From positions 1-64,000 of the forward strand of contig CBDBVE010000016.1 of NCBI GenBank assembly GCA_965212595.1: DNA of 64,000 nucleotides, given 5' to 3'. This document shows, in pieces, positions 1-8,124 of the stretch; position 1 is the first letter of the stretch, and each line of letters begins with the position of its first letter. Position numbers and translations under genes: made by a program. The notes below the pieces were generated by a model, which worked only from the letters and a program-made list of their open reading frames with translations, made no database searches and had not been told where the DNA came from. This stretch comes from Poritiphilus sp965212595. Lineage in GTDB: Bacteria; Bacteroidota; Bacteroidia; Flavobacteriales; Flavobacteriaceae.

Positions 1-437
1 GAGAATTTCCCATATCGCTCATTTGTTGTATTACTTTGGTCAACTATTTCCAGTTTATAATAACCATTATCCAGTATGGTCTCGTTCAACACTTGCCTTT
101 CTGAAATTTTAAAAATAATTTTAAGGTTTACACTTTTGTTTTTTGCTTGTTCGAAATTTTCAGAAAAAAAGTCGCCTATCCTTTTTCTACCCTTATACGA
201 TTTAGGTTCAGAGTCGTTGTAAACATTTATCAGAATGGCATCTTTGGTATAAGAACTCCCTATCATTTCAGAATTTAAGCTTGCGTATCCCTGGCTAAAG
301 GTTATATAGGGGGTGCTTAATTCACTTTTTATATTCTCTGCTTTTAGTATCTGTGTTTTTTCTTCATTCTGTTTGGGTATATCAGAACAACCTAACAAGA
401 AAAAAAATGGCACTAGTAATAAAAATTTGTTTTGCAT
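1..437 (-). CDS. SnoaL-like lipoprotein, 3' end outside window
   Basis: The reading frame is open from an ATG at 437 to the left window edge, so only the first 145 residues are seen. The N-terminus is a short hydrophobic stretch ending in LLGC (Cys17), a typical lipobox, so the product should be an outer-membrane or periplasmic lipoprotein. The rest (YITFSQGY, DAILIN near residues 45-70, then KGRKRIGDFF and LKIIFKI) resembles SnoaL/NTF2-like proteins that carry a small alpha+beta cone fold. Function cannot be named. The neighbour at 595-984 is another SnoaL-like protein on the same strand, 157 bp away. Confidence 0.7.
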   Translation of the reverse strand, partial: MQNKFLLLVPFFFLLGCSDIPKQNEEKTQILKAENIKSELSTPYITFSQGYASLNSEMIGSSYTKDAILINVYNDSEPKSYKGRKRIGDFFSENFEQAKNKSVNLKIIFKISERQVLNETILDNGYYKLEIVDQSNTTNERYGKF

Positions 438-594
438 TTCAAGTTATTTAATCGGCTACAATGTGTTTCTATAAGACTGGTCGCATCGTTTAAGCAACTA
501 ATTCAGAAAAAAGTGGAGAAGGTAAGTCCACGAGAACCTTCATAAGCCCGCTTTTGCTGAGTAATTAATTTTAGATGTTATTTGCCCATAGTGC

Positions 595-984
595 TTACCG
601 CATTGATTCGTCAACAATTTTGCTATCAACAAACTGCTCAAAACTGATTATTCTCTCATTCTTTAGTTTCCAAATATGAGCAACTCTTGCTTCAAAATAT
701 TTAGTGGTTTGCTTATATGTGCCTGAATAAGTGCCAAAAGCAACCACTTTGTCTTCATTGGCAATATAGTCTTCGGGCGTAAATTTATAATCAATCCATT
801 CCTTTTTCAATCGCTTAAAAACATTTTCATAAACACTTTCTATACCAATATAAGTTCCTGCATATGGGAAGCCTTTGGCTTCTGTCCAACTGATATTTTC
901 GCCAGCGTATTTGGCTAAGTTTTGGTGTTTTTCCTCCGCAGTTTTACCTTCATAAGTGCTTTTTATTATTTCAAGATTCGTCAT
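595..984 (-). CDS. SnoaL-like / NTF2-fold protein
   Basis: This 129-residue cytosolic protein has no signal peptide. The pattern of an N-terminal helix (NLEIIKSTYEG), the central WTEAKGFPYAGTYIG segment and the C-terminal strand series (KVVAFGTYSGTYK, VAHIWKLKNERIISFEQFVDS) is that of SnoaL-like polyketide-cyclase/ketosteroid-isomerase-fold proteins. Family members range from isomerases to binding proteins, so no reaction is assigned. It lies 17 bp downstream of the ketopantoate-reductase-like gene on the same strand, so the two are probably co-transcribed. Confidence 0.75.
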   Translation of the reverse strand: MTNLEIIKSTYEGKTAEEKHQNLAKYAGENISWTEAKGFPYAGTYIGIESVYENVFKRLKKEWIDYKFTPEDYIANEDKVVAFGTYSGTYKQTTKYFEARVAHIWKLKNERIISFEQFVDSKIVDESMR

Positions 985-1001
985 TGAAGTTTTGTTGTTA
1001 T

Positions 1002-1928
1002 CTACTGCCTTTTAGAGTTTGTTTCATTAGACTTTGTTAGAATCAGTTGGCCTAATAATCGTGTGTTTTTTACTAATTCTGCTTGTCCTACTTCTTCCGC
1101 AATTTTTGCAATTTCCAGGTTTAAACTTTCTATTTCGGTTTGTCTTTTATTTAGGATATCCACATAGGTAGAAATTAATTGCCCATCCGACTTTTGGCTA
1201 ATTAACATTAGGTTTTCCATTATTTCTTTTTTATCAAGAAAAATCCCTTCAACTTCAGCCAGCGAAACACATTCTCCAATAATTTCTTTTGCTAAATTCT
1301 TGGTATCTGAGTTTCGGTGAAAAATTCCATTGTCTATTTCCAATAAGGGGCAAATTGTATTAAAGACACAATTAATGATTGCTTTAGTCCAAACATATTT
1401 AATGATACTGGGTTCTTCACAGAATTCAAATTCAGGTGAACTGATTTGTCTAATCAAATTATCTAGTCCTTCGTTTTTCCCTTTTAAATTTCCTATTGGT
1501 GAAGCTGCCACAGTTTTAAACCTTACCTGGTTGTCACCTGTGACTTGGCTTGTTGAAAACAAAACACAGCGATAAACTTTACTGAAATTTTTAAACGGGC
1601 GCTCTATGTTGAGTCCATTCTGAAGCAGGACAATAGAAAAATCACCTTTTATACCACGAAGTTTTTGGGCAATTTGGGTATTTGCAAAAGTTTTGGTTGC
1701 GATAAGAACAATTCCATTAATGACTGAAAGATTACTAAATGTAGTGGTTGTAATCCTTTCCTGATAAGTGTTATCTTTTCCAATAACAGTAACCACACTT
1801 TCTTCATTCGGAAGTTTGTCAACACTTCCCCGGATAAGTTTCACTTGTTTGTTTTCTCGTTTCAGGAAAACGGCCAATGCTTTGCCAATGGCCCCGGAAC
1901 CAACAATATATATATCGGTATTTCTCAT
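1002..1928 (-). CDS. ketopantoate reductase family (ApbA/PanE-like) oxidoreductase
   Basis: The 308-residue product begins with a Rossmann dinucleotide motif GSGAIG (residues 10-15) directly after a beta strand, then IVLIATKTF and VLLQNGLN. This is the order found in 2-dehydropantoate 2-reductase family proteins, which use NADPH to reduce ketopantoate in pantothenate synthesis. The C-terminal helical domain contains KAIINCVFNTICPLLE, matching the family's K-x3-N region. Many members of this family act on other 2-keto acids, and its surroundings (SnoaL, cupin) are not pantothenate genes, so panE is not assigned. Confidence 0.8.
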   Translation of the reverse strand: MRNTDIYIVGSGAIGKALAVFLKRENKQVKLIRGSVDKLPNEESVVTVIGKDNTYQERITTTTFSNLSVINGIVLIATKTFANTQIAQKLRGIKGDFSIVLLQNGLNIERPFKNFSKVYRCVLFSTSQVTGDNQVRFKTVAASPIGNLKGKNEGLDNLIRQISSPEFEFCEEPSIIKYVWTKAIINCVFNTICPLLEIDNGIFHRNSDTKNLAKEIIGECVSLAEVEGIFLDKKEIMENLMLISQKSDGQLISTYVDILNKRQTEIESLNLEIAKIAEEVGQAELVKNTRLLGQLILTKSNETNSKRQ

Positions 1929-2033
1929 CTGCTTTACTTGTTGCTAATGACCAGTGTAATGAGGCACAGGTCAAATTTTGATGTACTTCTGCGCCTATTC
2001 ATCGGTGAATTCTTTTCCGAACCTCAATATTTC

Positions 2034-2345
2034 TTAAATGCTTCCCTCTTTTTCTATTACCAGTACACGGGTTTCACCAATAGGATGTGCCACATGTTCT
2101 GTCCCTATTGAGGCATAGAAAATCTCTCCGGTCACCAATCTTTCCATTAATTTTTTGCCATCACTTTTAAAATGCATCTCAACCTCGCCATCCAATACCA
2201 CAAAAACCTCCTCTCCTTCATTGACGTGCCATTGATAAGGTGAATCAGTCCAATGCAATCTTATGGTAATCCCATTCATGTTTGCTATCTCCTGAGCATC
2301 CCAAGGGCGGGAGCCGGTAAAATCCTTTGGCTTGATAAATTTCAT
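2034..2345 (-). CDS. cupin domain protein
   Basis: The 103-residue product is a single small beta-barrel cupin. It shows the first cupin motif around IRLHWTDSPYQWHVNEGEEVFVVLDGEVEM (His40, then Glu44 and Glu45) and a second part with ASIGTEHVAHPIGETRVLVIEKEG, whose His would complete a metal site. No signal peptide, so cytosolic. It is 60 bp downstream of the GlxA-type regulator and 105 bp upstream of the reductase on the same strand. The substrate is unknown; small cupins of this sort are often isomerases, dioxygenases or sensor proteins. Confidence 0.8.
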   Translation of the reverse strand: MKFIKPKDFTGSRPWDAQEIANMNGITIRLHWTDSPYQWHVNEGEEVFVVLDGEVEMHFKSDGKKLMERLVTGEIFYASIGTEHVAHPIGETRVLVIEKEGSI

Positions 2346-2405
2346 ATTACGATTTTAGCCTCAAATTTATTTGATTATGTATTTCATAATATGACAATTA
2401 TGGTT

Positions 2406-3338
2406 CTAATCGGGCCATGAATCTCTAATCTTGTTTGGTTGGCCAAGTCCGCGGCTTTGCAAATCAATGCGCAACTGTTTAGGTGATCGATAACCACTCA
2501 TCTGCGCGATGGTCTCTACCTTAAGGGATGTGTTAGAAAGCAGTGTTAACACTCTCTCGATTCTGATCTTTCTTCTATAGGAACCGATTGTCGTACCGGT
2601 TACTTTCTTAAAAATTCTGGAAAGATTTCTAGGACTCATGAAAACCTTGTCTGCCAGTTCAGGAATGGTAAACGCAACATCTATGTTCTGGGAAATCAAC
2701 TTTTGTACCTCGTGGATTTTTTCATGAACATGCTTCTTTCGTTCGTTGTAAACACTGAGTTGTGGTTCAGATCCAAATCTTTGCCTATATAATACAAGTT
2801 CTTTGGATATTGCCGTTGCGATATGAGCACCATACCGCTCTTCAATTTGGTGCAATGCCAAATCAATGCCAGCAGAGACCCCAGCTGTTGTATAGAGGTT
2901 ATCAGCTTTAATGAATATGGCCTTGGAAACAACCTTAATTTTCGGGTATTCTGAACGAAGGGAATCAATATGATTCCAATGTGTAGTAGCTTCTCTTCCA
3001 TCCAACAACCCAGTGTACGCTAATGTAAAAACTCCAGTACAAATTCCGCAAACTGTTGCCCCGCTAACATAAGATTTTTTCAACCATTCTCTGAAATCAG
3101 GGTTCCTTTCATATTTACCTGGTATTATAACGATATCGCCATCTGCAGGACTGTAGTCCCTGTATATTTTAAGATTGCATAGTTCAAATCCATTCACAAC
3201 ACTCTGATGGGAAACCTCAGAGACAAAAATTGCTTTATAATCCAGCCCCATTTCTATAGCTTCTTTAAATACTTGATAAATGCCCGTTACATCAAAGAGA
3301 CTTGTTGTTCGTGGTATGAAGAAGAATATTTTGACCAT
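2406..3338 (-). CDS. GlxA-family transcriptional regulator (DJ-1/PfpI plus AraC HTH)
   Basis: The product has an N-terminal DJ-1/PfpI-like glutamine-amidotransferase-fold domain (KIFFFIPRTTSLFDVTG, then VCGICTGVFTLA with the nucleophile-elbow Cys, GREATTHW) and a C-terminal AraC-type double helix-turn-helix (FTIPELADKVFMSPRNLSRIFKKVTG, then VETIAQMSGYRSPKQL). This is the GlxA layout. An in-frame ATG at 3392 would add 18 residues without homology; the ATG at 3338 puts the first beta strand at the very N-terminus, as is normal for the fold. It probably controls the cupin-reductase-SnoaL genes downstream, an inference from position only. Confidence 0.85.
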   Translation of the reverse strand: MVKIFFFIPRTTSLFDVTGIYQVFKEAIEMGLDYKAIFVSEVSHQSVVNGFELCNLKIYRDYSPADGDIVIIPGKYERNPDFREWLKKSYVSGATVCGICTGVFTLAYTGLLDGREATTHWNHIDSLRSEYPKIKVVSKAIFIKADNLYTTAGVSAGIDLALHQIEERYGAHIATAISKELVLYRQRFGSEPQLSVYNERKKHVHEKIHEVQKLISQNIDVAFTIPELADKVFMSPRNLSRIFKKVTGTTIGSYRRKIRIERVLTLLSNTSLKVETIAQMSGYRSPKQLRIDLQSRGLGQPNKIRDSWPD

Positions 3339-3542
3339 TTGCTGAAACAATCTTATTGTCTTAATAAAGTAAAACCCTAGAAAATATCGCAATTTAATAC
3401 TCGATAAACTTTAATAATAGGGCATAAAGTTATTCCCGGAATTTAACCATTCTAAAATATTTATTTGAGTTTTACCTATCTTTAACAGCATTGCATGGAG
3501 CAGTGTGCTAAGAATTGGGCGTATTGTTGATTTATACCTTGT

Positions 3543-4043
3543 TTACTTCCTAATTTTTCTCGTGTAATAAGATAAAACGTCCATGCCTTTTTTGCGATCA
3601 TATTTATATTCCAGTCCGAGTTTCTGCAACAAATTGACTGACTTTTTGTTGTCCGCCATCGTGATTGCAATTATATTTTCATACTTGTTTAATTTCTCAA
3701 TTTTTTCGAGATACGATTTACTTGCCTCAAAAGCATATCCTTTTTTTTCAAATTCAGGTAATAAAGCAAATCCGATATCGGGAAACTTTTCATCTTCTCG
3801 CTTAAGAAATGTCACTATTCCAACGGCCTTATTAGATTCTTTCAACTCGAAAACACTGTAGTAAAAATTCGTATTGTCAAGTATCGTTTGTATATAATTT
3901 TCGGCATCATTTTTATTAGAAACACTTCGGTTGCCAATAAATTTCAGCCATCCCTTTGAGTTGACTAAATCAAGGATGAATTCGGCATCCTTCAAATTAA
4001 TAGGTCTAATTATTAATCTGTCTGTCTCAAGCCTTAGGTACAC
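3543..4043 (-). CDS. GNAT family N-acetyltransferase (RimJ/RimL-like)
   Basis: The 166-residue product starts LRLETDRLIIRPINLKDAEFI, the N-terminus typical of RimJ/RimL-type GNAT enzymes that acetylate protein or small-molecule amines with acetyl-CoA. FPDIGFALLPEFEKKGYAFEA carries the strand and the region before the acetyl-CoA-binding loop, and MADNKKSVNLLQKLGLEY is the usual motif near the end (N-x-x-S-x-x-x-L-x-K-x-G). The loop has EKKGYAFE where the consensus is Q/R-x-x-G-x-A. It stands alone, with 242 bp separating it from the upstream kinase gene. Confidence 0.85.
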   Translation of the reverse strand: MYLRLETDRLIIRPINLKDAEFILDLVNSKGWLKFIGNRSVSNKNDAENYIQTILDNTNFYYSVFELKESNKAVGIVTFLKREDEKFPDIGFALLPEFEKKGYAFEASKSYLEKIEKLNKYENIIAITMADNKKSVNLLQKLGLEYKYDRKKGMDVLSYYTRKIRK

Positions 4044-4285
4044 TTTAATTTGCGTTTTGTCAGTTTACAGACTACATCCAGACATAGGACGTCCCTCTCA
4101 ACCGGTTTGATTCTTGCTAAAGTATCGGTTTTACACTTCAGTTTCAAGCATCTCTTTTGGGGATCTGCCATATCAGTAGTTACGGGTCGCTTTTTATATG
4201 GATTTTTGACTTCATTGCAGGGCCACACCCTGAGCATTTTCCGAACGAAGAGAGGAAAGAATCCCGGCCAGAGAAATTCCAAGTT

Positions 4286-5590
4286 TCATTTAATTCTAAA
4301 CGGTTGGCCGGTACTTTGCAATACGGCAAACCAAAACTCACTTTCTAAATCTACTTTTTTGCGTTTTTTGGTCACCATTGATATGGGCAGATAAACAAGC
4401 TTGTTGTTCACTCTTCCGACAACAAATTTTGTCTTTCCCGCCATTGCTCCATGTACGGCCATGTAAGCCAAACCACTGCAGAAGATGCTATCGCCAGAGT
4501 TAGCGGCTGCACTACGTACAATATAACTTGGGTCAATATATTTTACAGTGACCGGAAAAACCTCTTTGAAATATTCCTTGATTTTATCCTTTAAGAAAAT
4601 GCCTATATCGCCATGTTGTACATTCCCAGAGGCATCGGTCTGTACTTCTTCATTTTCAAATAAATGTTGCCCGGCCCCTTCTGCAACTACAATGACGGCA
4701 TGATGTTTAGCCTCTAACCGCCTTTTTAGGGATTCTAAAAATCCATATTTTCCATAAAGATTAAAACTGAGTTCAGGAATTAGAACAAAGTTTACTACTG
4801 GCATTGACAAGGCAGCCGAGGCCGCAATAAAACCACTATCCCTGCCCATTAATTTTACAATGGAAACTCCATTATAGGCACCCTGCGCCTCGTTATGAGC
4901 ATCCCGCAAAATAGGACTGGCAATATCGAAGGAAGTTTCAAATCCAAAAGACTTGTCGATAATATCAATATCGTTATCAATGGTCTTAGGAATACCAACA
5001 ACGGCGATATCCAATCCTCGTTTTTGGATTTCCTTCCCAATGGCATCGCACCCCTTTAACGTGCCGTCACCACCAATTGCAAATAACATATTGATATTAT
5101 TTGCAACCAAGGTATCAACCATTACCGAAACATCCTGGGCTCCCCTAGACGAACCGAGGATTGTACCACCAAACTGATGAATGTCCTTGACATTATCAGG
5201 GAAGAGTTCTATAAAACCGTGACCCATTTCAGGGTTTAGTCCCTCATACCCATAGGGCACGCCTAGAACTTTTTTTACACCATAAAAATAATGTAATGCC
5301 ATGACCACCCCACGAATTACATTATTTATCCCCGGGCACAACCCGCCACAGGTTACAATAGCAGCAGTGGTTTTTTGGGGATCAAAGTAAATTTGCTGTC
5401 TTGGGCCTGCTTTCTCCAGGCAATTGGGTTCCTGTCCGTGTTTTAGGCAGTGCTTATAAGCGTCTAAGGATAGGTCAAACACCAGCTTGTCACTGTCATC
5501 AACAAAATTGAAGATGTTATCCCCCCTAACGGTACTTAATTGCAGGGGTGATTTGATGCTTGCCTTACCTAAATTTTCTACCTGGAACAT
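4286..5590 (-). CDS. ATP-dependent 6-phosphofructokinase (plant/TP0108-like group)
   Basis: The 434-residue enzyme phosphorylates fructose 6-phosphate in glycolysis. TCGGLCPGINNVIR (residues 80-93) starts the nucleotide domain, GGDGT (173-177) has the Gly that marks ATP users (PPi users have Asp), and PKTIDND (201-207) contains the catalytic Asp pair and the Lys seen in plant ATP-PFKs and PPi-PFKs. KLMGRDSGFIA follows. The combination GGDGT plus PKTIDND is that of the long group-III ATP enzymes rather than the short PfkA type. It is 68 bp downstream of the universal stress gene on the same strand, suggesting co-expression. Confidence 0.88.
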   Translation of the reverse strand: MFQVENLGKASIKSPLQLSTVRGDNIFNFVDDSDKLVFDLSLDAYKHCLKHGQEPNCLEKAGPRQQIYFDPQKTTAAIVTCGGLCPGINNVIRGVVMALHYFYGVKKVLGVPYGYEGLNPEMGHGFIELFPDNVKDIHQFGGTILGSSRGAQDVSVMVDTLVANNINMLFAIGGDGTLKGCDAIGKEIQKRGLDIAVVGIPKTIDNDIDIIDKSFGFETSFDIASPILRDAHNEAQGAYNGVSIVKLMGRDSGFIAASAALSMPVVNFVLIPELSFNLYGKYGFLESLKRRLEAKHHAVIVVAEGAGQHLFENEEVQTDASGNVQHGDIGIFLKDKIKEYFKEVFPVTVKYIDPSYIVRSAAANSGDSIFCSGLAYMAVHGAMAGKTKFVVGRVNNKLVYLPISMVTKKRKKVDLESEFWFAVLQSTGQPFRIK

Positions 5591-5658
5591 TGAGAATTGA
5601 TAGTTTACAGCTGTTCTTTCATTTTGTGGTGCGAATTAATTGTTAGGGTTTCAGGCAA

Positions 5659-6450
5659 TTAATCCAGGGTCAGTACCGGAACTTTAGAGTGAAGTGTCAA
5701 CAACTTGGTCAATCGGCCTTCTGACGGCTTTGTTTTTTGAGCATGGTTACGCGGAAGAATGGCTAAAAGGTCAATATTCTTATCTTCGATATACTTCAGA
5801 ATTCCTTTCTCGATATCCTGATTTTTTGCGAAAGTGTGTTCTGCATAAAAATGTTCGAGATAATACTCCAAGGTTTCCTCATTGGCATTTACCATTACCT
5901 TTTCGCCATAAATAGATTCTTTGTAGATGGTAAGTACATGCACCCTGGCGTTAAAAGTCCGGGCAATATCCAACAACAATTCTAATACCTTTGGTTGTTC
6001 TATTTCTTCCTTTCCCAGCACCAAAGCGATTTCTTTGGGCACTTTAGATTCAGATCCAAAAGGAACGCTAATTACGGCACAATCAGCTTCAAGGACCAGG
6101 TCTGATGTATTGGTCACATGCTCCTCTACGCCCACATCCCCAAGTGTTCCCATAATCACCAAATCTGCCTTCTGTGATCTTCTAAGTTCCAATACGGTAT
6201 TGGCCAATGTTCCCTCCGAAATTAAAAGTTCTGGAGGAAAATGTGTCTTTCTATTCAATGCGCTAACGACACTCTCAAAACGTTCGGCTGCTTCCTTTCG
6301 CTCCGATTCACTAACTTCTATACCACTTACATAGAGCGCGACCACTTTAATTGGATTTTTCCATCCGACAAAACTTAAAGTATAATCCATAGCCGAAATG
6401 GCCGGTTCGGTAAAGTCAAAGGGAACCAAAATCTTTTTAATACTACTCAT
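5659..6450 (-). CDS. universal stress protein, tandem Usp domains
   Basis: The 263-residue product begins KKILVPFDFTEPAISAMDYTLSF, the first strand and loop of a Usp domain. ADLVIMGTLGDVGVEEHVTNTSDLVLEADCAVISVPF completes it, near the ATP-loop position but without the full G-x2-G-x9-G-S/T pattern. A second, more diverged Usp half starts at IALVLGKEEIEQPKVLELLLDIA (about residue 141) and ends TKLLTLHSKVPVLTLD. Cytosolic. Double-Usp proteins next to phosphofructokinase and CBS genes are common in Bacteroidota; it probably belongs to an energy or low-oxygen stress set together with its neighbours. Confidence 0.85.
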   Translation of the reverse strand: MSSIKKILVPFDFTEPAISAMDYTLSFVGWKNPIKVVALYVSGIEVSESERKEAAERFESVVSALNRKTHFPPELLISEGTLANTVLELRRSQKADLVIMGTLGDVGVEEHVTNTSDLVLEADCAVISVPFGSESKVPKEIALVLGKEEIEQPKVLELLLDIARTFNARVHVLTIYKESIYGEKVMVNANEETLEYYLEHFYAEHTFAKNQDIEKGILKYIEDKNIDLLAILPRNHAQKTKPSEGRLTKLLTLHSKVPVLTLD

Positions 6451-6849
6451 AGCTATGAAATTTAATTTGTTTTCAATTTCATTGCCAAAATAGAATCAGG
6501 GGAAGCCGTAAACCATGATAGATATCAGTTTTACCAGTCTTTGCCTAATATTAACATATGCTTTTAGGTATATAGTAGCTATCATTCTATTAAAATAGCT
6601 CCCCAGGGTAAGTGGATTGACATAATTATCCGTTTCCCGCATCACTCTTTTTTGGCCCGCAGTTCTTTGTGATCATGTGGCTTGATGGGAGCCTGCTATC
6701 TTAGAACTTCCTTTGCGGTTTTTGATGGCCAGAAAGGTATTTTTACTAAGGACACTCTTTCAAAGGATTCAATTAAAAATTGACTTTTATCATATTAATA
6801 CACATAAAGCAAACGTATTTTCATATAAGAAATTCAAAAACATTCAAGC
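6451..6849. promoter_or_regulatory. 399-bp divergent intergenic region
   Basis: This stretch separates the leftward Usp gene from the rightward CBS gene and must hold both promoters. It contains the inverted repeat AGCTAT (6577-6582) / ATAGCT (6595-6600) and an Fnr-like box at 6780-6793, listed separately. No open frame in it looks coding. I could not place a confident -7/-33 promoter pair. Confidence 0.5.
6780..6793 (+). promoter_or_regulatory. Fnr/Crp-like box
   Basis: TTGAC-TTTT-ATCAT matches 8 of 10 bases of the Fnr consensus TTGAT-N4-ATCAA and ends 56 bp before the CBS-domain start codon. Usp and CBS genes are known Fnr-type targets in several bacteria, so position and sequence agree, but an 8/10 match can occur by chance. 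Confidence 0.35.
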
Positions 6850-7269
6850 ATGAAAAAACGTGTCCCTGTTTCAAAGATAATGACCACCAATGTGGTAACG
6901 CTGACCAAAAATGACGACTTGGTCACCGCAGAAGAACTCTTTAAAAAACACCGAATTCGGCACATTCCTGTGGTGAGCGGTGATACTATTCTGGGTATTC
7001 TGAGCTATACAGATTTAATGCGTATTAGTTTTGCGGATGCCGTTGATGAAAATGAAAATGAAGTAGATACTATGGTGTACAATATGTTTAGTATAGAACA
7101 GGTTATGGTGAAAAACGTCATCAGCGTGCCTCCAACTGCAACGGTGAAGGAGGTGGCTCAGTTTCTAGCCCAAAAGGAGTTCCATGCCCTACCTGTAGTA
7201 GATGAAAACAAATTAGTGGGAATAGTAACTACCACCGATTTGATACGTCATCTCCTGGATATGTATTAA
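6850..7269 (+). CDS. CBS-domain pair protein
   Basis: The 139-residue protein consists of two CBS domains only: VSKIMTTNVVTLTKNDDLVTAEELFKKHRIRHIPVVSGDTILGILSYTDLMR (about residues 7-58) and EQVMVKNVISVPPTATVKEVAQFLAQKEFHALPVVDENKLVGIVTTTDLIRHLL (about 82-136). Such stand-alone pairs bind adenine nucleotides and act as energy sensors or modulators. Cytosolic. It is transcribed away from the Usp-phosphofructokinase genes, with which it shares a promoter region. Confidence 0.9.
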   Translation: MKKRVPVSKIMTTNVVTLTKNDDLVTAEELFKKHRIRHIPVVSGDTILGILSYTDLMRISFADAVDENENEVDTMVYNMFSIEQVMVKNVISVPPTATVKEVAQFLAQKEFHALPVVDENKLVGIVTTTDLIRHLLDMY

Positions 7270-7329
7270 AAAAGACATGACTGACTCTTGATCTAATTTG
7301 CTAACCTATGAGGTAAAGGATGTGCCAGG

Positions 7330-7357
7330 CCGGTTTCTGGTACGGAAACGGTTTTTT
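7330..7357 (+). terminator. probable rho-independent terminator after CBS gene
   Basis: CC-G-GTTTC pairs with GAAACGG around the loop TGGTACG with one bulged G, and a run of six T follows. It lies 60 bp past the CBS stop codon, on the correct strand. It also sits beyond the end of the leftward GMC small-subunit gene, so it may isolate the two convergent units. Confidence 0.5.
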
Positions 7358-7398
7358 CGGGTGAAATACGGTATGTGTCATAAGGCGTACGAAATCCT

Positions 7399-8121
7399 CT
7401 AACTGATCAAATTTCCGTTTTCATCCCACTCAGCTACCTCATTACGTTTACTCTGATCTACGCACTTCGCGATCCATTCGGGGTCATAGGCCACCCCGTG
7501 TTGTTCAAGAACATCATCGGGCACCCCATCCCAAACATTGGGCATATTACCCTTGTAGCCAAGTTCTTCTACACCAATTTTCGTGGTATAAAAGCCACTC
7601 ATGGTCATATTTCTTACCATGGCAAAGAAGTTGACCTCAAAGGGTCGTTCATTCTCAGGAATCTCCGGATCATAGAAAGCGATACTGTCTAAAATGGACT
7701 TTTGTTGAGCCTCTGAGGCTGATTTAAACTCTACTCCAAACTCGGTATTACTCTTGCGGTCTAGCCACATTAAACCTCCTTTTAGATCGGTCTGCATTTG
7801 CTCAGATTCTGTATCTCTGGCCATAAAATCTATAAAAGAGACTACATCGGCATCAGACGCTCCTTTGTATTGATCACCAGGTGGAAGAATCAAATCACAA
7901 AGTATTGTCATGGTTTCTTTTTGATGTGCATTGAAAAACGCTTCCCCGCTCTTGATTTCTTTTAAAGCCTCATTTTCGTATTCAGTACGCCATTTTACAG
8001 GTTCATGGGCGGTTTGCACCGCTTCCTTTGTTTGCTCCTCACCTGGTTTGCAACCACTTACGGCCAAACCTGTGGCCACCGAACCCAATACGATCGACTT
8101 TAAACTCTTTCTTCTATCCAT
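7399..8121 (-). CDS. gluconate 2-dehydrogenase subunit 3 family, Tat lipoprotein
   Basis: The 240-residue protein has a Tat-type N-terminus (DRRKSLKSIVLG, twin Arg at residues 3-4) ending in VSGC (Cys24), so it should be exported folded and probably lipidated. The body (FFNAHQKETMTILCDLILPPGD, FIDFMARD, GLMWLDRKS, FFAMVRNMTMSGFYTTKIGVEELGY) matches the small, non-catalytic subunit of membrane FAD-dependent sugar dehydrogenases. Three bases separate it from the upstream GMC gene, so the two form a complex. The GMC subunit has no signal of its own and probably rides out through Tat on this partner, as reported for bacterial FAD glucose dehydrogenase. Confidence 0.88.
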   Translation of the reverse strand: MDRRKSLKSIVLGSVATGLAVSGCKPGEEQTKEAVQTAHEPVKWRTEYENEALKEIKSGEAFFNAHQKETMTILCDLILPPGDQYKGASDADVVSFIDFMARDTESEQMQTDLKGGLMWLDRKSNTEFGVEFKSASEAQQKSILDSIAFYDPEIPENERPFEVNFFAMVRNMTMSGFYTTKIGVEELGYKGNMPNVWDGVPDDVLEQHGVAYDPEWIAKCVDQSKRNEVAEWDENGNLIS

Positions 8122-8124
8122 GGC

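Noticed and set aside
4034..4282. 82-codon leftward frame between the phosphofructokinase and acetyltransferase genes
   Set aside because: It is rich in Cys, Trp, Lys and Arg, shows no domain, overlaps the acetyltransferase start, and competes with rightward frames in the same stretch. It looks like non-coding DNA.
4286..5590. PPi-dependent phosphofructokinase
   Set aside because: PKTIDND would allow it, but the Gly in GGDGT (not GGDD) indicates ATP use.
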